DNA of 49,895 nt from Oscillospiraceae bacterium (GTDB taxonomy: Bacteria; Bacillota; Clostridia; Oscillospirales; Ruminococcaceae): positions 1 through 49,895 of the forward strand of contig JAHHUD010000002.1 of assembly GCA_020024185.1 (NCBI GenBank). The letters are read 5' to 3'. Under the pieces are notes generated by a model. The model searched no databases. It had not been told where the DNA came from and was given only the letters and a program-made list of their open reading frames with translations. The translations under genes were made by a program, and so were the position numbers. Shown one piece after another: positions 1 through 9,300 of the stretch (position 1 is its first letter; the number at the start of each line of letters is the position of its first letter).

Positions 1-88
1 AGAATTTTATAATTAAAAATAATCAATAATTTTTATTCTCATAGTGTATAGTTAAATTGTTATACATATTTTTTAAGTAATATTTGTC

Positions 89-117
89 TTTACTTTAATC
101 ATTAAATATAGTAAAAT
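89..117 (+). promoter_or_regulatory. Candidate sigma-A promoter for pyrH-frr
   Basis: A -35 like TTTACT (89-94), a 17-bp spacer and a -10 TAAAAT (112-117) precede pyrH. The predicted start is near 124, giving a leader of about 30 bases. The rest of 1-150 is AT-rich and shows no gene, so pyrH may start its own transcript here rather than depend on an upstream tsf. The background is very AT-rich, so chance matches are possible. Confidence 0.45.
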
Positions 118-150
118 ATTATAGAATAAAGTATAGCGAGGTGCATAGGA

Positions 151-858
151 GTGTCTATGAAATATAGAAGAGTTTTAATTAAGCTTAGTGGTGAAGCTTT
201 GGCTGGTGATAAAGGCTTTGGACTTGATTATCCAACAATAGTTAATATATGCAAAAATATAAAAGATGCAGTTGAACTTGGTGCAGAAATTGGTATTGTC
301 GTTGGTGGCGGTAATTTCTGGAGAGGTCGCTCTAGTGGTGATATGGAAAGAACAAGAGCAGACCAGATTGGAATGCTTGCAACTGTAATGAATGCTTTAT
401 CTGTTGCTGATGCACTTGAACACCTCGGTGTAGAAGTTAGAGTACAAACAGCCCTTCAAATGCATCAAGTTGCTGAACCATACATAAGAAATAAAGCAAT
501 AAGACACCTTGAAAAAGGTAGAGTTGTTATATTTGCTTGTGGAACTGGCAACCCATTTTTCTCAACAGATACAGCTGCTGCTTTAAGAGCTGCAGAAATT
601 GACGCAGAAGTTATATTTAAAGCAACCATGGTTGACGGCGTTTATGATAAAGACCCTAAAAAATACCCAGATGCTGTTAAATATGATACACTTACATTTA
701 CAAAAGTTTTAAATGACCAACTTAATGTTATGGATATGACAGCTGCAACTATGTGCAGAGATAATAATCTTCCAATTCTTGTGTTTGATATTGAAGATGG
801 AAATATTGTAAAAGCATTAAATGGCGAAAATATTGGTACTTTGGTTAAGGAGAATTAA
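151..858 (+). CDS. pyrH: UMP kinase
   Basis: Bacterial uridylate kinase of the amino-acid-kinase fold. It phosphorylates UMP to UDP with ATP in the cytoplasm, in pyrimidine nucleotide synthesis. The N-terminal KLSGEAL (residues 11-17) and the glycine loop GGGNFWRG (52-59) bind phosphates, and the GTGNPFFSTD stretch (about 130-139) is the UMP/ATP site typical of PyrH. The length of 235 residues is normal. Two starts are possible: GTG at 151 with GAGGTG seven bases upstream, or ATG at 157 with AGGAG five bases upstream; the latter gives 233 residues. frr follows after four bases, the usual pyrH-frr pairing. Confidence 0.97.
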   Translation: MSMKYRRVLIKLSGEALAGDKGFGLDYPTIVNICKNIKDAVELGAEIGIVVGGGNFWRGRSSGDMERTRADQIGMLATVMNALSVADALEHLGVEVRVQTALQMHQVAEPYIRNKAIRHLEKGRVVIFACGTGNPFFSTDTAAALRAAEIDAEVIFKATMVDGVYDKDPKKYPDAVKYDTLTFTKVLNDQLNVMDMTAATMCRDNNLPILVFDIEDGNIVKALNGENIGTLVKEN

Positions 859-862
859 GATA

Positions 863-1408
863 ATGACAAAAAATTATGAAGATAGAATGAGTCAGGCGGT
901 TAAACATCTTGAAAGTGAATATGCATCTATTCGTGCTGGTAGAGCAAACCCTTCTGTTTTAGATAAAGTAACAGTTGACTATTATGGAGCACCAACACCT
1001 ATAAATCAAATGGCAGCAATTGCTGTTTCTGAAGCAAGAATTCTTACAATTCAGCCATGGGATCGTTCAACTCTTGCATCTATATCAAAAGCAATTATGG
1101 CTTCTGATGTTGGAATTACGCCAACAGATGATGGTTCTGTAATTCGTTTAGTTTTTCCAGCACCAACAGAAGAAAGAAGAAAAGCTTTGGTTAAAGAGGT
1201 TTCTAAACTTGCTGAAGATTCAAAAGTTGCAGTTAGAAATGTTCGTCGTGATGCAATGGATAAGTTTAAAGCAGCAAAAAAAGCTTCTGAAATTACAGAA
1301 GATGATTTGAAAAATCTTGAAGATAAAATTCAGAAAATTACAGATAAATTTATAAAAGAAATTGATGCTGTTGCTGAAAATAAAACAAAAGAGGTTATGG
1401 AACTGTAA
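863..1408 (+). CDS. frr: Ribosome recycling factor
   Basis: RRF acts with EF-G to split the post-termination ribosome into subunits and release mRNA and tRNA. The 181-residue protein has the full RRF length. It shows the family stretches ESEYASIRAGRANPS near the N-terminus, the small beta domain (about 30-105) and the long helical C-terminal arm ending KTKEVMEL. I chose ATG 863 because AAGGAGA lies ten bases upstream, overlapping the end of pyrH; a longer reading from 821 would add 14 residues foreign to the family. The gene is followed by a terminator hairpin. Confidence 0.97.
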   Translation: MTKNYEDRMSQAVKHLESEYASIRAGRANPSVLDKVTVDYYGAPTPINQMAAIAVSEARILTIQPWDRSTLASISKAIMASDVGITPTDDGSVIRLVFPAPTEERRKALVKEVSKLAEDSKVAVRNVRRDAMDKFKAAKKASEITEDDLKNLEDKIQKITDKFIKEIDAVAENKTKEVMEL

Positions 1409-1440
1409 TAGTTTACGCCGAAATATAAAAATCAATTATG

Positions 1441-1475
1441 TTAAAGGGCGTTTTTATAATGCCCTTTAATTTTTT
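1441..1475 (+). terminator. Rho-independent terminator between frr and uppS
   Basis: A 9-bp stem, TTAAAGGGC (1441-1449) with GCCCTTTAA (1461-1469), has an 11-base loop and runs into a T tract (1470-1475). It ends the pyrH-frr transcript. No convincing separate promoter fits between it and uppS, so downstream genes may depend partly on readthrough. Confidence 0.8.
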
Positions 1476-1487
1476 AGAAAGGTGAAT

Positions 1488-2195
1488 ATGGAAAATAATA
1501 TCACAATTCCTAAACATATAGGTATTATAATGGATGGAAATGGAAGATGGGCAAAAAAACGTTTTCTTCCAAGAAATATGGGGCATAAAAAAGGGGCAGA
1601 AGTTTTTCAAGATATTACAAGATATTGTAATGAACTTGGACTTGAAGCTGTAACGTTCTATGCATTCTCAACAGAAAACTGGAAACGACCTCAAGAAGAA
1701 GTAGAAGGAATAATGAAGCTTTTTAAAGAATATCTTATAAAAGCATTTGATTATGAAAAAGAAAACAATAAAATTGTCTTTTTGGGAGATAAATCTGCGT
1801 TTAGTGGAGAATTATTAGACTTAATGCTAGAAATAGAAGAAAAAACAGCAGATAGAACAGGTATGATTTTAAATATCGCACTCAATTATGGTTCAAGAAA
1901 TGAAATTATAAATGCTTGTAAAGAAATTTCTCAACTTGTTAAAGAAGGCAAAATGAGTATTGATGATATAAATGAAGAAAGTTTTTCTAATCATTTATAT
2001 ACAAAAAATCAACCTGACCCAGATTTTATATTAAGACCAAGTGGTGAAAAAAGATTATCAAACTTTTTACTTTGGCAAAGTGCTTATGCAGAATTTGTAT
2101 ATATGGATGTGCTTTGGCCAGACTTTACAAGAAAAAATTTGGATGAAGCTATTTTAGAATTTAATAAACGCAACAGAAGATTTGGTGGCGTGTAA
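1488..2195 (+). CDS. uppS: Undecaprenyl diphosphate synthase (cis-prenyltransferase)
   Basis: Condenses isopentenyl diphosphate units onto farnesyl diphosphate to make C55 undecaprenyl diphosphate, the lipid carrier for peptidoglycan precursors. The protein of 235 residues has the signature MDGNGRWA (15-22) with catalytic Asp16, the loop FYAFSTENW, and the C-terminal RPSGEKRLSNFLLWQ with the diphosphate-binding Arg and Glu. I chose ATG 1488 because AAAGG ends five bases upstream; an in-frame GTG at 1482 sits inside that ribosome binding site. It is followed at 16 bases by cdsA, as in many Firmicutes. Confidence 0.96.
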   Translation: MENNITIPKHIGIIMDGNGRWAKKRFLPRNMGHKKGAEVFQDITRYCNELGLEAVTFYAFSTENWKRPQEEVEGIMKLFKEYLIKAFDYEKENNKIVFLGDKSAFSGELLDLMLEIEEKTADRTGMILNIALNYGSRNEIINACKEISQLVKEGKMSIDDINEESFSNHLYTKNQPDPDFILRPSGEKRLSNFLLWQSAYAEFVYMDVLWPDFTRKNLDEAILEFNKRNRRFGGV

Positions 2196-2211
2196 TAATT
2201 AAGAGGTGTAT

Positions 2212-3057
2212 ATGAAGACAAGAGTAATATCAGGGGTAGTTGGAATTATAATTGCTATATTTGCAGTTATGATTTTTTATAATCCAATTTTTGATATTGT
2301 TGCTTTTGCAGTATATGCTATTGCAGTATTTGAAATATATAGGGTTTTTAAAAAAGGTAATAGTCTATTATCTACATTAGTTCTAATAATATTAGGTGGA
2401 GCTATTGTATTATACGATTATATGCCTTTTAAAATTATGCCAATAGCAGTTGCTTTTGTTGTTTCAATTGTTTGTGTTGTGGTGTTTGAATTTGAAAAAA
2501 TAGAATTTGTTTCAATAGCATCAACAATATCTTTTGCACTTTATGTATTATTTGGCATCTATAATGTTTTAAGATTGAAAGGTATTATGCCATATAATGA
2601 ATATGGCTATGATGCTGTATTTATGTTTACCATTTGTGCAGGTATAGCATGGGGTGGAGATATTATGGCATATTTTACAGGGTATTTATTAGGAAAGCAT
2701 AAAATGGCTCCTAAACTTAGTCCTAAAAAAACAATTGAAGGTGCAATAGGTGGTATTGTAGGGAGCATAGTTATCACACTTATTATGACTATTGTTTATA
2801 GCAATATGAGTATCGCAGAAGCAAGTTCTGTTGTTGATATTAGCCGTCATTATCCAGCACTTATAATATTTGCAGGAATTGGCTCTTTTGTAGGAATAAT
2901 AGGCGACTTATTTGCGTCAGCAGTTAAAAGGCAACATGGTATAAAAGATTATGGCAATATAATGCCAGGTCATGGTGGAATATTGGACAGATTTGATAGT
3001 TTTTTACTTGTGGCACCTGTAGTTTCACTGCTAGCTGATTTTATTGTAAAAATTTAA
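2212..3057 (+). CDS. cdsA: Phosphatidate cytidylyltransferase (CDP-diglyceride synthase)
   Basis: Polytopic membrane enzyme that converts phosphatidic acid and CTP to CDP-diacylglycerol, the precursor of phosphatidylglycerol and related lipids. About eight hydrophobic segments are visible. The C-terminal part carries the family signature, running from SAVKRQHGIKDYG to the core PGHGGILDRFD. Length is 281 residues from ATG 2212, which has AGAGG five bases upstream; the in-frame GTG at 2206 overlaps that site and is unlikely. Followed by dxr at 12 bases. Confidence 0.95.
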   Translation: MKTRVISGVVGIIIAIFAVMIFYNPIFDIVAFAVYAIAVFEIYRVFKKGNSLLSTLVLIILGGAIVLYDYMPFKIMPIAVAFVVSIVCVVVFEFEKIEFVSIASTISFALYVLFGIYNVLRLKGIMPYNEYGYDAVFMFTICAGIAWGGDIMAYFTGYLLGKHKMAPKLSPKKTIEGAIGGIVGSIVITLIMTIVYSNMSIAEASSVVDISRHYPALIIFAGIGSFVGIIGDLFASAVKRQHGIKDYGNIMPGHGGILDRFDSFLLVAPVVSLLADFIVKI

Positions 3058-3069
3058 GGAGCAAATATA

Positions 3070-4230
3070 ATGTATAAAAATCTTATTTTACTGGGTTCAA
3101 CAGGTTCTATCGGAACACAAAGTCTTGATGTTGTAAGAAAATATGATATTAATGTTGTTGCATTATCAGCACATAAAAATATAAAATTACTCGAAGAACA
3201 AATAATAGAATTTAAGCCAGAATATATTTGTATTACAGATATTGAAACTGCCAATAATTTTGAATATAGAGCAAGAGAGCTTGGTGTAATTCTTTTTAAA
3301 GGTAGTGAAGGTACACAGCAACTTAGTGAACTTGAAGGATATGAAAATGTTGTTGTGTTAAATGCTATTGTTGGTATTGCTGGACTAAAAGCTACACTTG
3401 CTGCAATTAATTCTGGTAAAGATGTTGCATTGGCTAATAAAGAAAGTCTTGTTACTGGTGGTAAACTTGTTATGCAGGCAGTTAAAGAAAAAGGTGTTAA
3501 GCTATTACCAGTAGATAGTGAACATTCTGCTATTTTTCAATGTCTACAAGATAAAAATTCTGCACCATCACTTAAAAAAATTTTGTTAACAGCATCAGGT
3601 GGTCCTTTTTTTGGATACACAACAGAACAATTATCTAAGGTTACAAAAGAACAGGCTTTGAAACATCCAAACTGGTCTATGGGAAGTAAAATAACAATAG
3701 ATTCTGCTACACTTATGAATAAAGGACTAGAACTTATAGAGGCGGTTTGGCTATTTGATGTTAAACCAAGAGATATTCAAATTGTTGTACATAGGCAAAG
3801 TATAATTCATTCAATGGTAGAGTTTGCAGATAATAGTGTAATTGCACAGCTTGGTTCTCCGGATATGAGAATTCCTATTCAGTATTCACTTACATATCCA
3901 GAAAGAATGGAGAGTAGTGCTTCACAATTAGATTTTTTTACTGTAAAGGACTTCACCTTTGCACCTGCAGATGATGATACATTCCTATGTTTGAAAGCTG
4001 CAAAAGAAGCTATTGCAAAGGGTGGTTTGTATCCATGCGTTGTTAATGGAGCAAATGAGAGAGCTGTTGAACTTTTTTTGCAAGATAAAATTTCATTTTT
4101 AGACATTGGCAAAGCAGTTTACGGTGTTATAGACAAATTTGATTTTTCTGACGATTATACAATAGATGATGTATTCAAAGCAGATAAAAAAGCAAGAGAA
4201 TATGTTGACAGCATATTTAATATACAATAA
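3070..4230 (+). CDS. dxr: 1-deoxy-D-xylulose 5-phosphate reductoisomerase
   Basis: Second enzyme of the MEP isoprenoid pathway: NADPH-dependent conversion of DXP to 2-C-methyl-D-erythritol 4-phosphate. The N-terminal NADPH loop is GSTGSIGTQ (residues 9-17). The NKESLV motif, the metal-site DSEHSAIFQ and the substrate loop ASGGPFF follow in the expected order. The 386 residues match the family. ATG 3070 has AAGGAG eight bases upstream, just after the cdsA stop. With ispG three genes on, it commits this organism to the MEP route. Confidence 0.97.
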   Translation: MYKNLILLGSTGSIGTQSLDVVRKYDINVVALSAHKNIKLLEEQIIEFKPEYICITDIETANNFEYRARELGVILFKGSEGTQQLSELEGYENVVVLNAIVGIAGLKATLAAINSGKDVALANKESLVTGGKLVMQAVKEKGVKLLPVDSEHSAIFQCLQDKNSAPSLKKILLTASGGPFFGYTTEQLSKVTKEQALKHPNWSMGSKITIDSATLMNKGLELIEAVWLFDVKPRDIQIVVHRQSIIHSMVEFADNSVIAQLGSPDMRIPIQYSLTYPERMESSASQLDFFTVKDFTFAPADDDTFLCLKAAKEAIAKGGLYPCVVNGANERAVELFLQDKISFLDIGKAVYGVIDKFDFSDDYTIDDVFKADKKAREYVDSIFNIQ

Positions 4231-4244
4231 ATTAGAGGTTTTTA

Positions 4245-5276
4245 ATGACATTTATTATTAACACAATTGTTTCAATTTTGGTATTTACCATTGTAATTAT
4301 GATACATGAACTTGGACATTTTACTGTTGCCAAACTTAGCGGTATCAAAGTTAATGAATTTAGTATGGGTATGGGCCCAAGACTATTTTCAATAAAAAGA
4401 AAAGAAACAGACTATTCTTTGCGTGCATTTCCGATTGGTGGATTTGTTGCTATGGAAGGTGAAGACGAAGAAAGCGATAATGACAGAGCATTTAACAAAG
4501 CACCCGTACAAAATAGGATAGCAGTTGTTGTTGCGGGAGCAGCAATGAATTTAATTTTAGGATTTGGTATACTTGTTTTTCTTGTTTCTCAGCAAGATGC
4601 AATTACAAGTAGAACTATAAGTCAATTTCATGAAAACGCAAGCACTCAACAATCAGGATTGATGGTGAATGATGAAATTATATCAGTTAACGGCAGACGT
4701 TGTTATATTGCAAATGACATAATTTATGAATTTGCCCGTACTCAAAACGGAACAGCAGATTTTGTTGTACGTCGTGACGGAAAAATAGTGAATGTTGATA
4801 ATGTTGTGTTTCAAACATACAAAGATGAAAACGGTATACAACAACTTGTTTTAGATTTTTATGTTTATCCTAAAGAAAAAACATTTTTTAATGTTATAAA
4901 TGAAGCTGGAAAATGGACGATGAGTTTGGCAAGACTTGTATTTTTAAGTCTCATTGATTTGATTACAGGTCATGTGGCTATAAATCAAATGTCTGGTCCA
5001 GTTGGAATTGTATCTGTTATTAGTGAGGCTGCATCTATTGGGTATCAATCCGTATTGATGATTTTAGCATTAATTACAGTTAACTTAGGTGTGTTTAATC
5101 TTGTACCTTTTCCTGCATTAGATGGTGGTAGACTAGTATTTCTTTTAATAGAACTTATTCGAGGAAAACCTGTAAATCAAAAATATGAAATATGGGTAAA
5201 TTCTGTTGGTATGGTTGTATTATTAGGATTTATGGCTTTTGTAACATTCAGTGATATAACCAAACTTTTTATGTAA
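4245..5276 (+). CDS. rseP: RIP metalloprotease RseP (site-2 protease, M50)
   Basis: Intramembrane zinc protease that cuts transmembrane segments of anti-sigma factors or signal-peptide remnants. The first membrane helix holds the zinc motif HELGH (His21, Glu22, His25), and the third ligand Asp293 lies in the C-terminal PFPALDGGR motif. A PDZ domain lies at about 110-190 (QSGLMVNDEIISVNG). Four membrane segments are expected. The length of 343 residues is typical of the short Firmicute form with a single PDZ domain. It sits in the conserved dxr-rseP-ispG order. The physiological substrate cannot be read from this window. Confidence 0.95.
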   Translation: MTFIINTIVSILVFTIVIMIHELGHFTVAKLSGIKVNEFSMGMGPRLFSIKRKETDYSLRAFPIGGFVAMEGEDEESDNDRAFNKAPVQNRIAVVVAGAAMNLILGFGILVFLVSQQDAITSRTISQFHENASTQQSGLMVNDEIISVNGRRCYIANDIIYEFARTQNGTADFVVRRDGKIVNVDNVVFQTYKDENGIQQLVLDFYVYPKEKTFFNVINEAGKWTMSLARLVFLSLIDLITGHVAINQMSGPVGIVSVISEAASIGYQSVLMILALITVNLGVFNLVPFPALDGGRLVFLLIELIRGKPVNQKYEIWVNSVGMVVLLGFMAFVTFSDITKLFM

Positions 5277-5296
5277 ATTGAGAGAGGAATATAAAG

Positions 5297-6352
5297 ATGA
5301 GGCACATAAAAAGAGAAGTAAAAATCGGTAACACAGCAATAGGTGGAAATAATCCTGTGCTTGTTCAAAGTATGCTTAATATTAGGTCAAGTGATATAAA
5401 AGGTAATGTAGAGCAGGCAGTGGCATTAGAAAAAGCAGGTTGTCAAATTGTTAGAGTTAGCGTGCCTACATTGGAAGATGTACGACTTGTAGAGGCGATA
5501 AAAAATGAAATATCAATACCTTTGGTTGCTGATATACATTTTGATTATAAAATTGCTTTGGCATGTGCAGATGCAGGTATTGATAAAATTCGTATTAATC
5601 CTGGCAATATTGGTGATGATGATAGAGTTAAAGCAGTTGTAAAAGCTTGTCAATCTAAAAATATACCAATAAGAATTGGCGTAAACGCCGGCTCTTTAGA
5701 GAAAAATATTTTAGCTAAATATGGACATCCTTCCCCAGAAGCCTTGTGTGAAAGTGCGTTATATCATATAGGACTATTGGAAAAATATGATTTTAATGAC
5801 ATTGTTGTTTCAATTAAATCTTCAAATGTAAAGAATATGATAGATGCATATTCTTTATTAGATACTAAGTGTAATTATCCACTACATCTTGGTGTTACAG
5901 AAGCTGGTACATATAGAATGGGTGTCATAAAGTCTGCAATGGGCATTGGTAATCTGTTACTTAATGGCATAGGAGATACTATTCGTGTTAGTCTAACAGA
6001 TACTCCTTTAAAGGAAATCGAGGCTGGATATGATATTTTGAGAGCTGCTGGACATCAAGTTAATGGTCCAGAAATTATTTCATGCCCAACTTGTGGCAGA
6101 ACAAGGCTTGATGTTGCAGATATTGCATATAAAGTTGAAGAAGGACTTAAAGGTCTTAACAAAAATATCAAAGTTGCAGTTATGGGCTGTGTTGTTAATG
6201 GTCCGGGAGAAGCAAAAGAAGCAGATATAGGTATAGCTTGTGGCGTAGATAGTGCAGCTATGTTTAAAAAAGGTGTTATGATAAAAAAATATGAAGGTAA
6301 CTTTATAGAGGAATTTATCAAAGACATAAAGATTTGCGCAGAGGAATTATAG
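5297..6352 (+). CDS. ispG: 4-hydroxy-3-methylbut-2-en-1-yl diphosphate synthase
   Basis: Fe-S enzyme of the MEP pathway that reduces MEcPP to HMBPP using flavodoxin or ferredoxin electrons. The [4Fe-4S] ligands are visible as CPTCGRT (Cys263, Cys266) and GCVVNGPGE (Cys298, Glu305). The N-terminal TIM-barrel stretch is VQSMLN to DIHFDYKIAL. The 351 residues correspond to the short bacterial form lacking the plant-type insert. ATG 5297 has GAGAGG about 11 bases upstream. Its stop codon overlaps the polC start by one base. Confidence 0.97.
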   Translation: MRHIKREVKIGNTAIGGNNPVLVQSMLNIRSSDIKGNVEQAVALEKAGCQIVRVSVPTLEDVRLVEAIKNEISIPLVADIHFDYKIALACADAGIDKIRINPGNIGDDDRVKAVVKACQSKNIPIRIGVNAGSLEKNILAKYGHPSPEALCESALYHIGLLEKYDFNDIVVSIKSSNVKNMIDAYSLLDTKCNYPLHLGVTEAGTYRMGVIKSAMGIGNLLLNGIGDTIRVSLTDTPLKEIEAGYDILRAAGHQVNGPEIISCPTCGRTRLDVADIAYKVEEGLKGLNKNIKVAVMGCVVNGPGEAKEADIGIACGVDSAAMFKKGVMIKKYEGNFIEEFIKDIKICAEEL

Positions 6353-9300
6353 TGAGCAATTTACTTTTAAGCGTATATAATGAACTACAAAAGAATAATC
6401 CATACGCACACGAATATATGGATGTTCTTTTAAATAAAATAGAAATAAAAAAGAAATTATCCAAACTTACAGCCGTGATACATTCATCACGGCTTATTAG
6501 TTTTGATGCAATAGAATATTTTGCTATGTTTTTACATCAGAAATATCCAAAATTTTCTATTGATGTTACCAATACTTTTGAAAAAGATACATTATCAGAA
6601 AAAGATTTTCCAACACTGTTTAGATTATTTTCTGAAAGTGTTGTGTCTGTACCAATCATGTTTTTTGATGATGCAGATATTGAACTTGAAGATAAAAATA
6701 TTAATATAAATCTCTCTTGTGGTAAAAGTTTTTTGAACGCTGTAAATTTTGAGAAAACTTTCTCAGAATATTTAGAGTCACTTATAGGAAAAGAGTACAA
6801 AATCTCAATTTCTCAAACAAAACAGCCAAAAGAACGAAAATCTCCAGTATATGAATTGGATAATACTCCAGTTAAAATTGTAGAAAAACCAAAATATGAT
6901 GATTTTGAAATTGATGGACTAAATATAAGAAAAGATTCAGTTAAAGTTGTACATGGTAAATATCAAAATATCAAAACAAAGGATATTATTAGTATAGATA
7001 AAGCTTTTAAAGATACTGGAAAAGTAACAGTGTGGGGCAAAGTTTTTGCAGTTACAGAACAAGGTAATTTTAGAAAAATATTTATATATTCTATAACTGA
7101 TGGTACAAACTCTATCAATGTAAAAATTCTGCTTGACCCAAAAGATAAAAATATTGAAAAGTGGGAAAATATAAAAACGGGCACATATTTTGCTATTAAA
7201 GGCGATTGTCAAATGGATAAATATGAGCGAGACTATGTAATTATGCCTTATGATATTGTTTCGTTTGACTTAGTTCCTAAAAAAGATAATGCAGAAGTTA
7301 AAAGAGTTGAACTTCACTTGCATACAAAATTATCATCTATGGATGCTCTTATAAATCCAGATGAGGCAGTAAGACAGGCATATAAATATGGTCATAAAGC
7401 TGTTGCTATAACAGACCATGGTGTAGCACAAGGATTTCCTCAAGCAATGCTCGAATGTGATGCAATTCAAAAAGAAAATCCTGATTTTAAAGTTATTTAT
7501 GGATGCGAAGGCTATTTTGTAGATAATATGATACAAGCATATTCTGGAAACAGAAATGGAATAATTTCAGAGCAAGAGTTTATTGTATTTGATATTGAAA
7601 CAACAGGACTTACACCATCAACTGAAAATATAACAGAAATAGGTGCATTATTAGTAAAAGGTAATGAGATACTTGGGGAGTTCCATACATTTGCCGACCC
7701 TGAAAAACCTATTTCTGCAAAAATTACCGAATTAACCGGAATAACAGATGATATGGTTAAAGGGGCTCCGAATCAGAGAGATGTTATAGAAAAATTCAAA
7801 GAATTTATAGGAGACAGGATTATAATTGCTCATAATGCAAATAATTTTGACGTTAACTTTATTAAAGTTGTAGGCGAAAGAAATAATATTGATTTTGATT
7901 ATGAAGTTATTGATACTTTACCACTTTCACAAAATTTGCTTACAGAATTAAAAAAACATAAATTAGATGTATTGGCTGATTATTATAACCTTGGTAATTT
8001 TAATCATCATAGAGCAACGGATGATGCCAAGATGTTATTTGAAGTTTTTAAGTGCCTTATAAAAGATTTAAATAAAAAAGATATATATAATCTTAATGAA
8101 ATAAACTCAAAATTAAGTAATACTCAAAAATTGCCAAGGAAAAGCAATCATATAATTTTACTATGTAAAACAAAAGAGGGCATAAAAAATCTTTATAAAC
8201 TTATTTCTTATGGGCATTTAAAATATTTTGCAAAGACACCGAGAATGCCAAAAAGTGAGATTATTCAGCATAGAGAAGGGCTTATAATTGGGTCCGCTTG
8301 TGAGGCAGGGGAATTATATAGAGCAGTTGTCGAAGGAAAAACACATAAAGAACTTTTGAAAATTGCCTCTTTTTATGATTTTTTAGAAATCCAACCTCTT
8401 GGAAATAATGAGTATATGGTTCGTGAAGGATTAGTTGAATCTATTGAGCAAATTAAAGATTTTAATAGAAAAATAATTCAATTAGGTGAAGAACTTAATA
8501 TCCCGGTTGTTGCAACTGGTGATGTGCATTTTATGACAATGGAAGATTCAAAATACAGAGCTATACTTATGGCAGGTATGGGATTTTCTGATGCAGATAA
8601 TCAAGCACCACTGTATTTTAGAACTACCGATGAAATGTTGGACGAATTTTCATATCTTCCACCAGAAAAAGCTTATGAAGTTGTTGTTACAAATACAAAT
8701 CTTATTGCTGATATGATTGAACCGGGACTTAGAGCAATTCCAAAAGGAACATTTCCTCCAAGCATTGACGGGGCAGAAGATGAACTTAGAACAGCTACCT
8801 ATAAAAAGCTTCATGATGTATACGGAGATAATCCACCAGAAGTTATTACAGAAAGAGTAGATAAAGAATTAAATAGTATCATAAAACATGGATATGCAGT
8901 GCTATATGTTATTGCAAAAAAACTTGTTCACAATAGCGAAGAACATGGATATTTAGTTGGCTCTCGTGGTTCTGTTGGTTCTTCATCAATAGCGTTTTTC
9001 TCAAGCATATCTGAAGTTAATCCATTGCCACCGCATTATGTTTGTCGAAAATGTAAACATACAGAATTTGATATACCAGAAGGAATAAACACAGGTTTTG
9101 ACTTGCCAGATAAAATATGTCCCGTATGTGGAGAAAAATTGTATGGTGATGGAAGCGATATACCATTTGAAACATTTTTGGGGTTTGACGGAGATAAAGA
9201 GCCGGATATTGACCTTAATTTCTCAGGTGAATATCAAGCATCTGCACATAAATATACAGAAGATTTATTTGGACATGAATTTGTATTTAAAGCTGGTACA

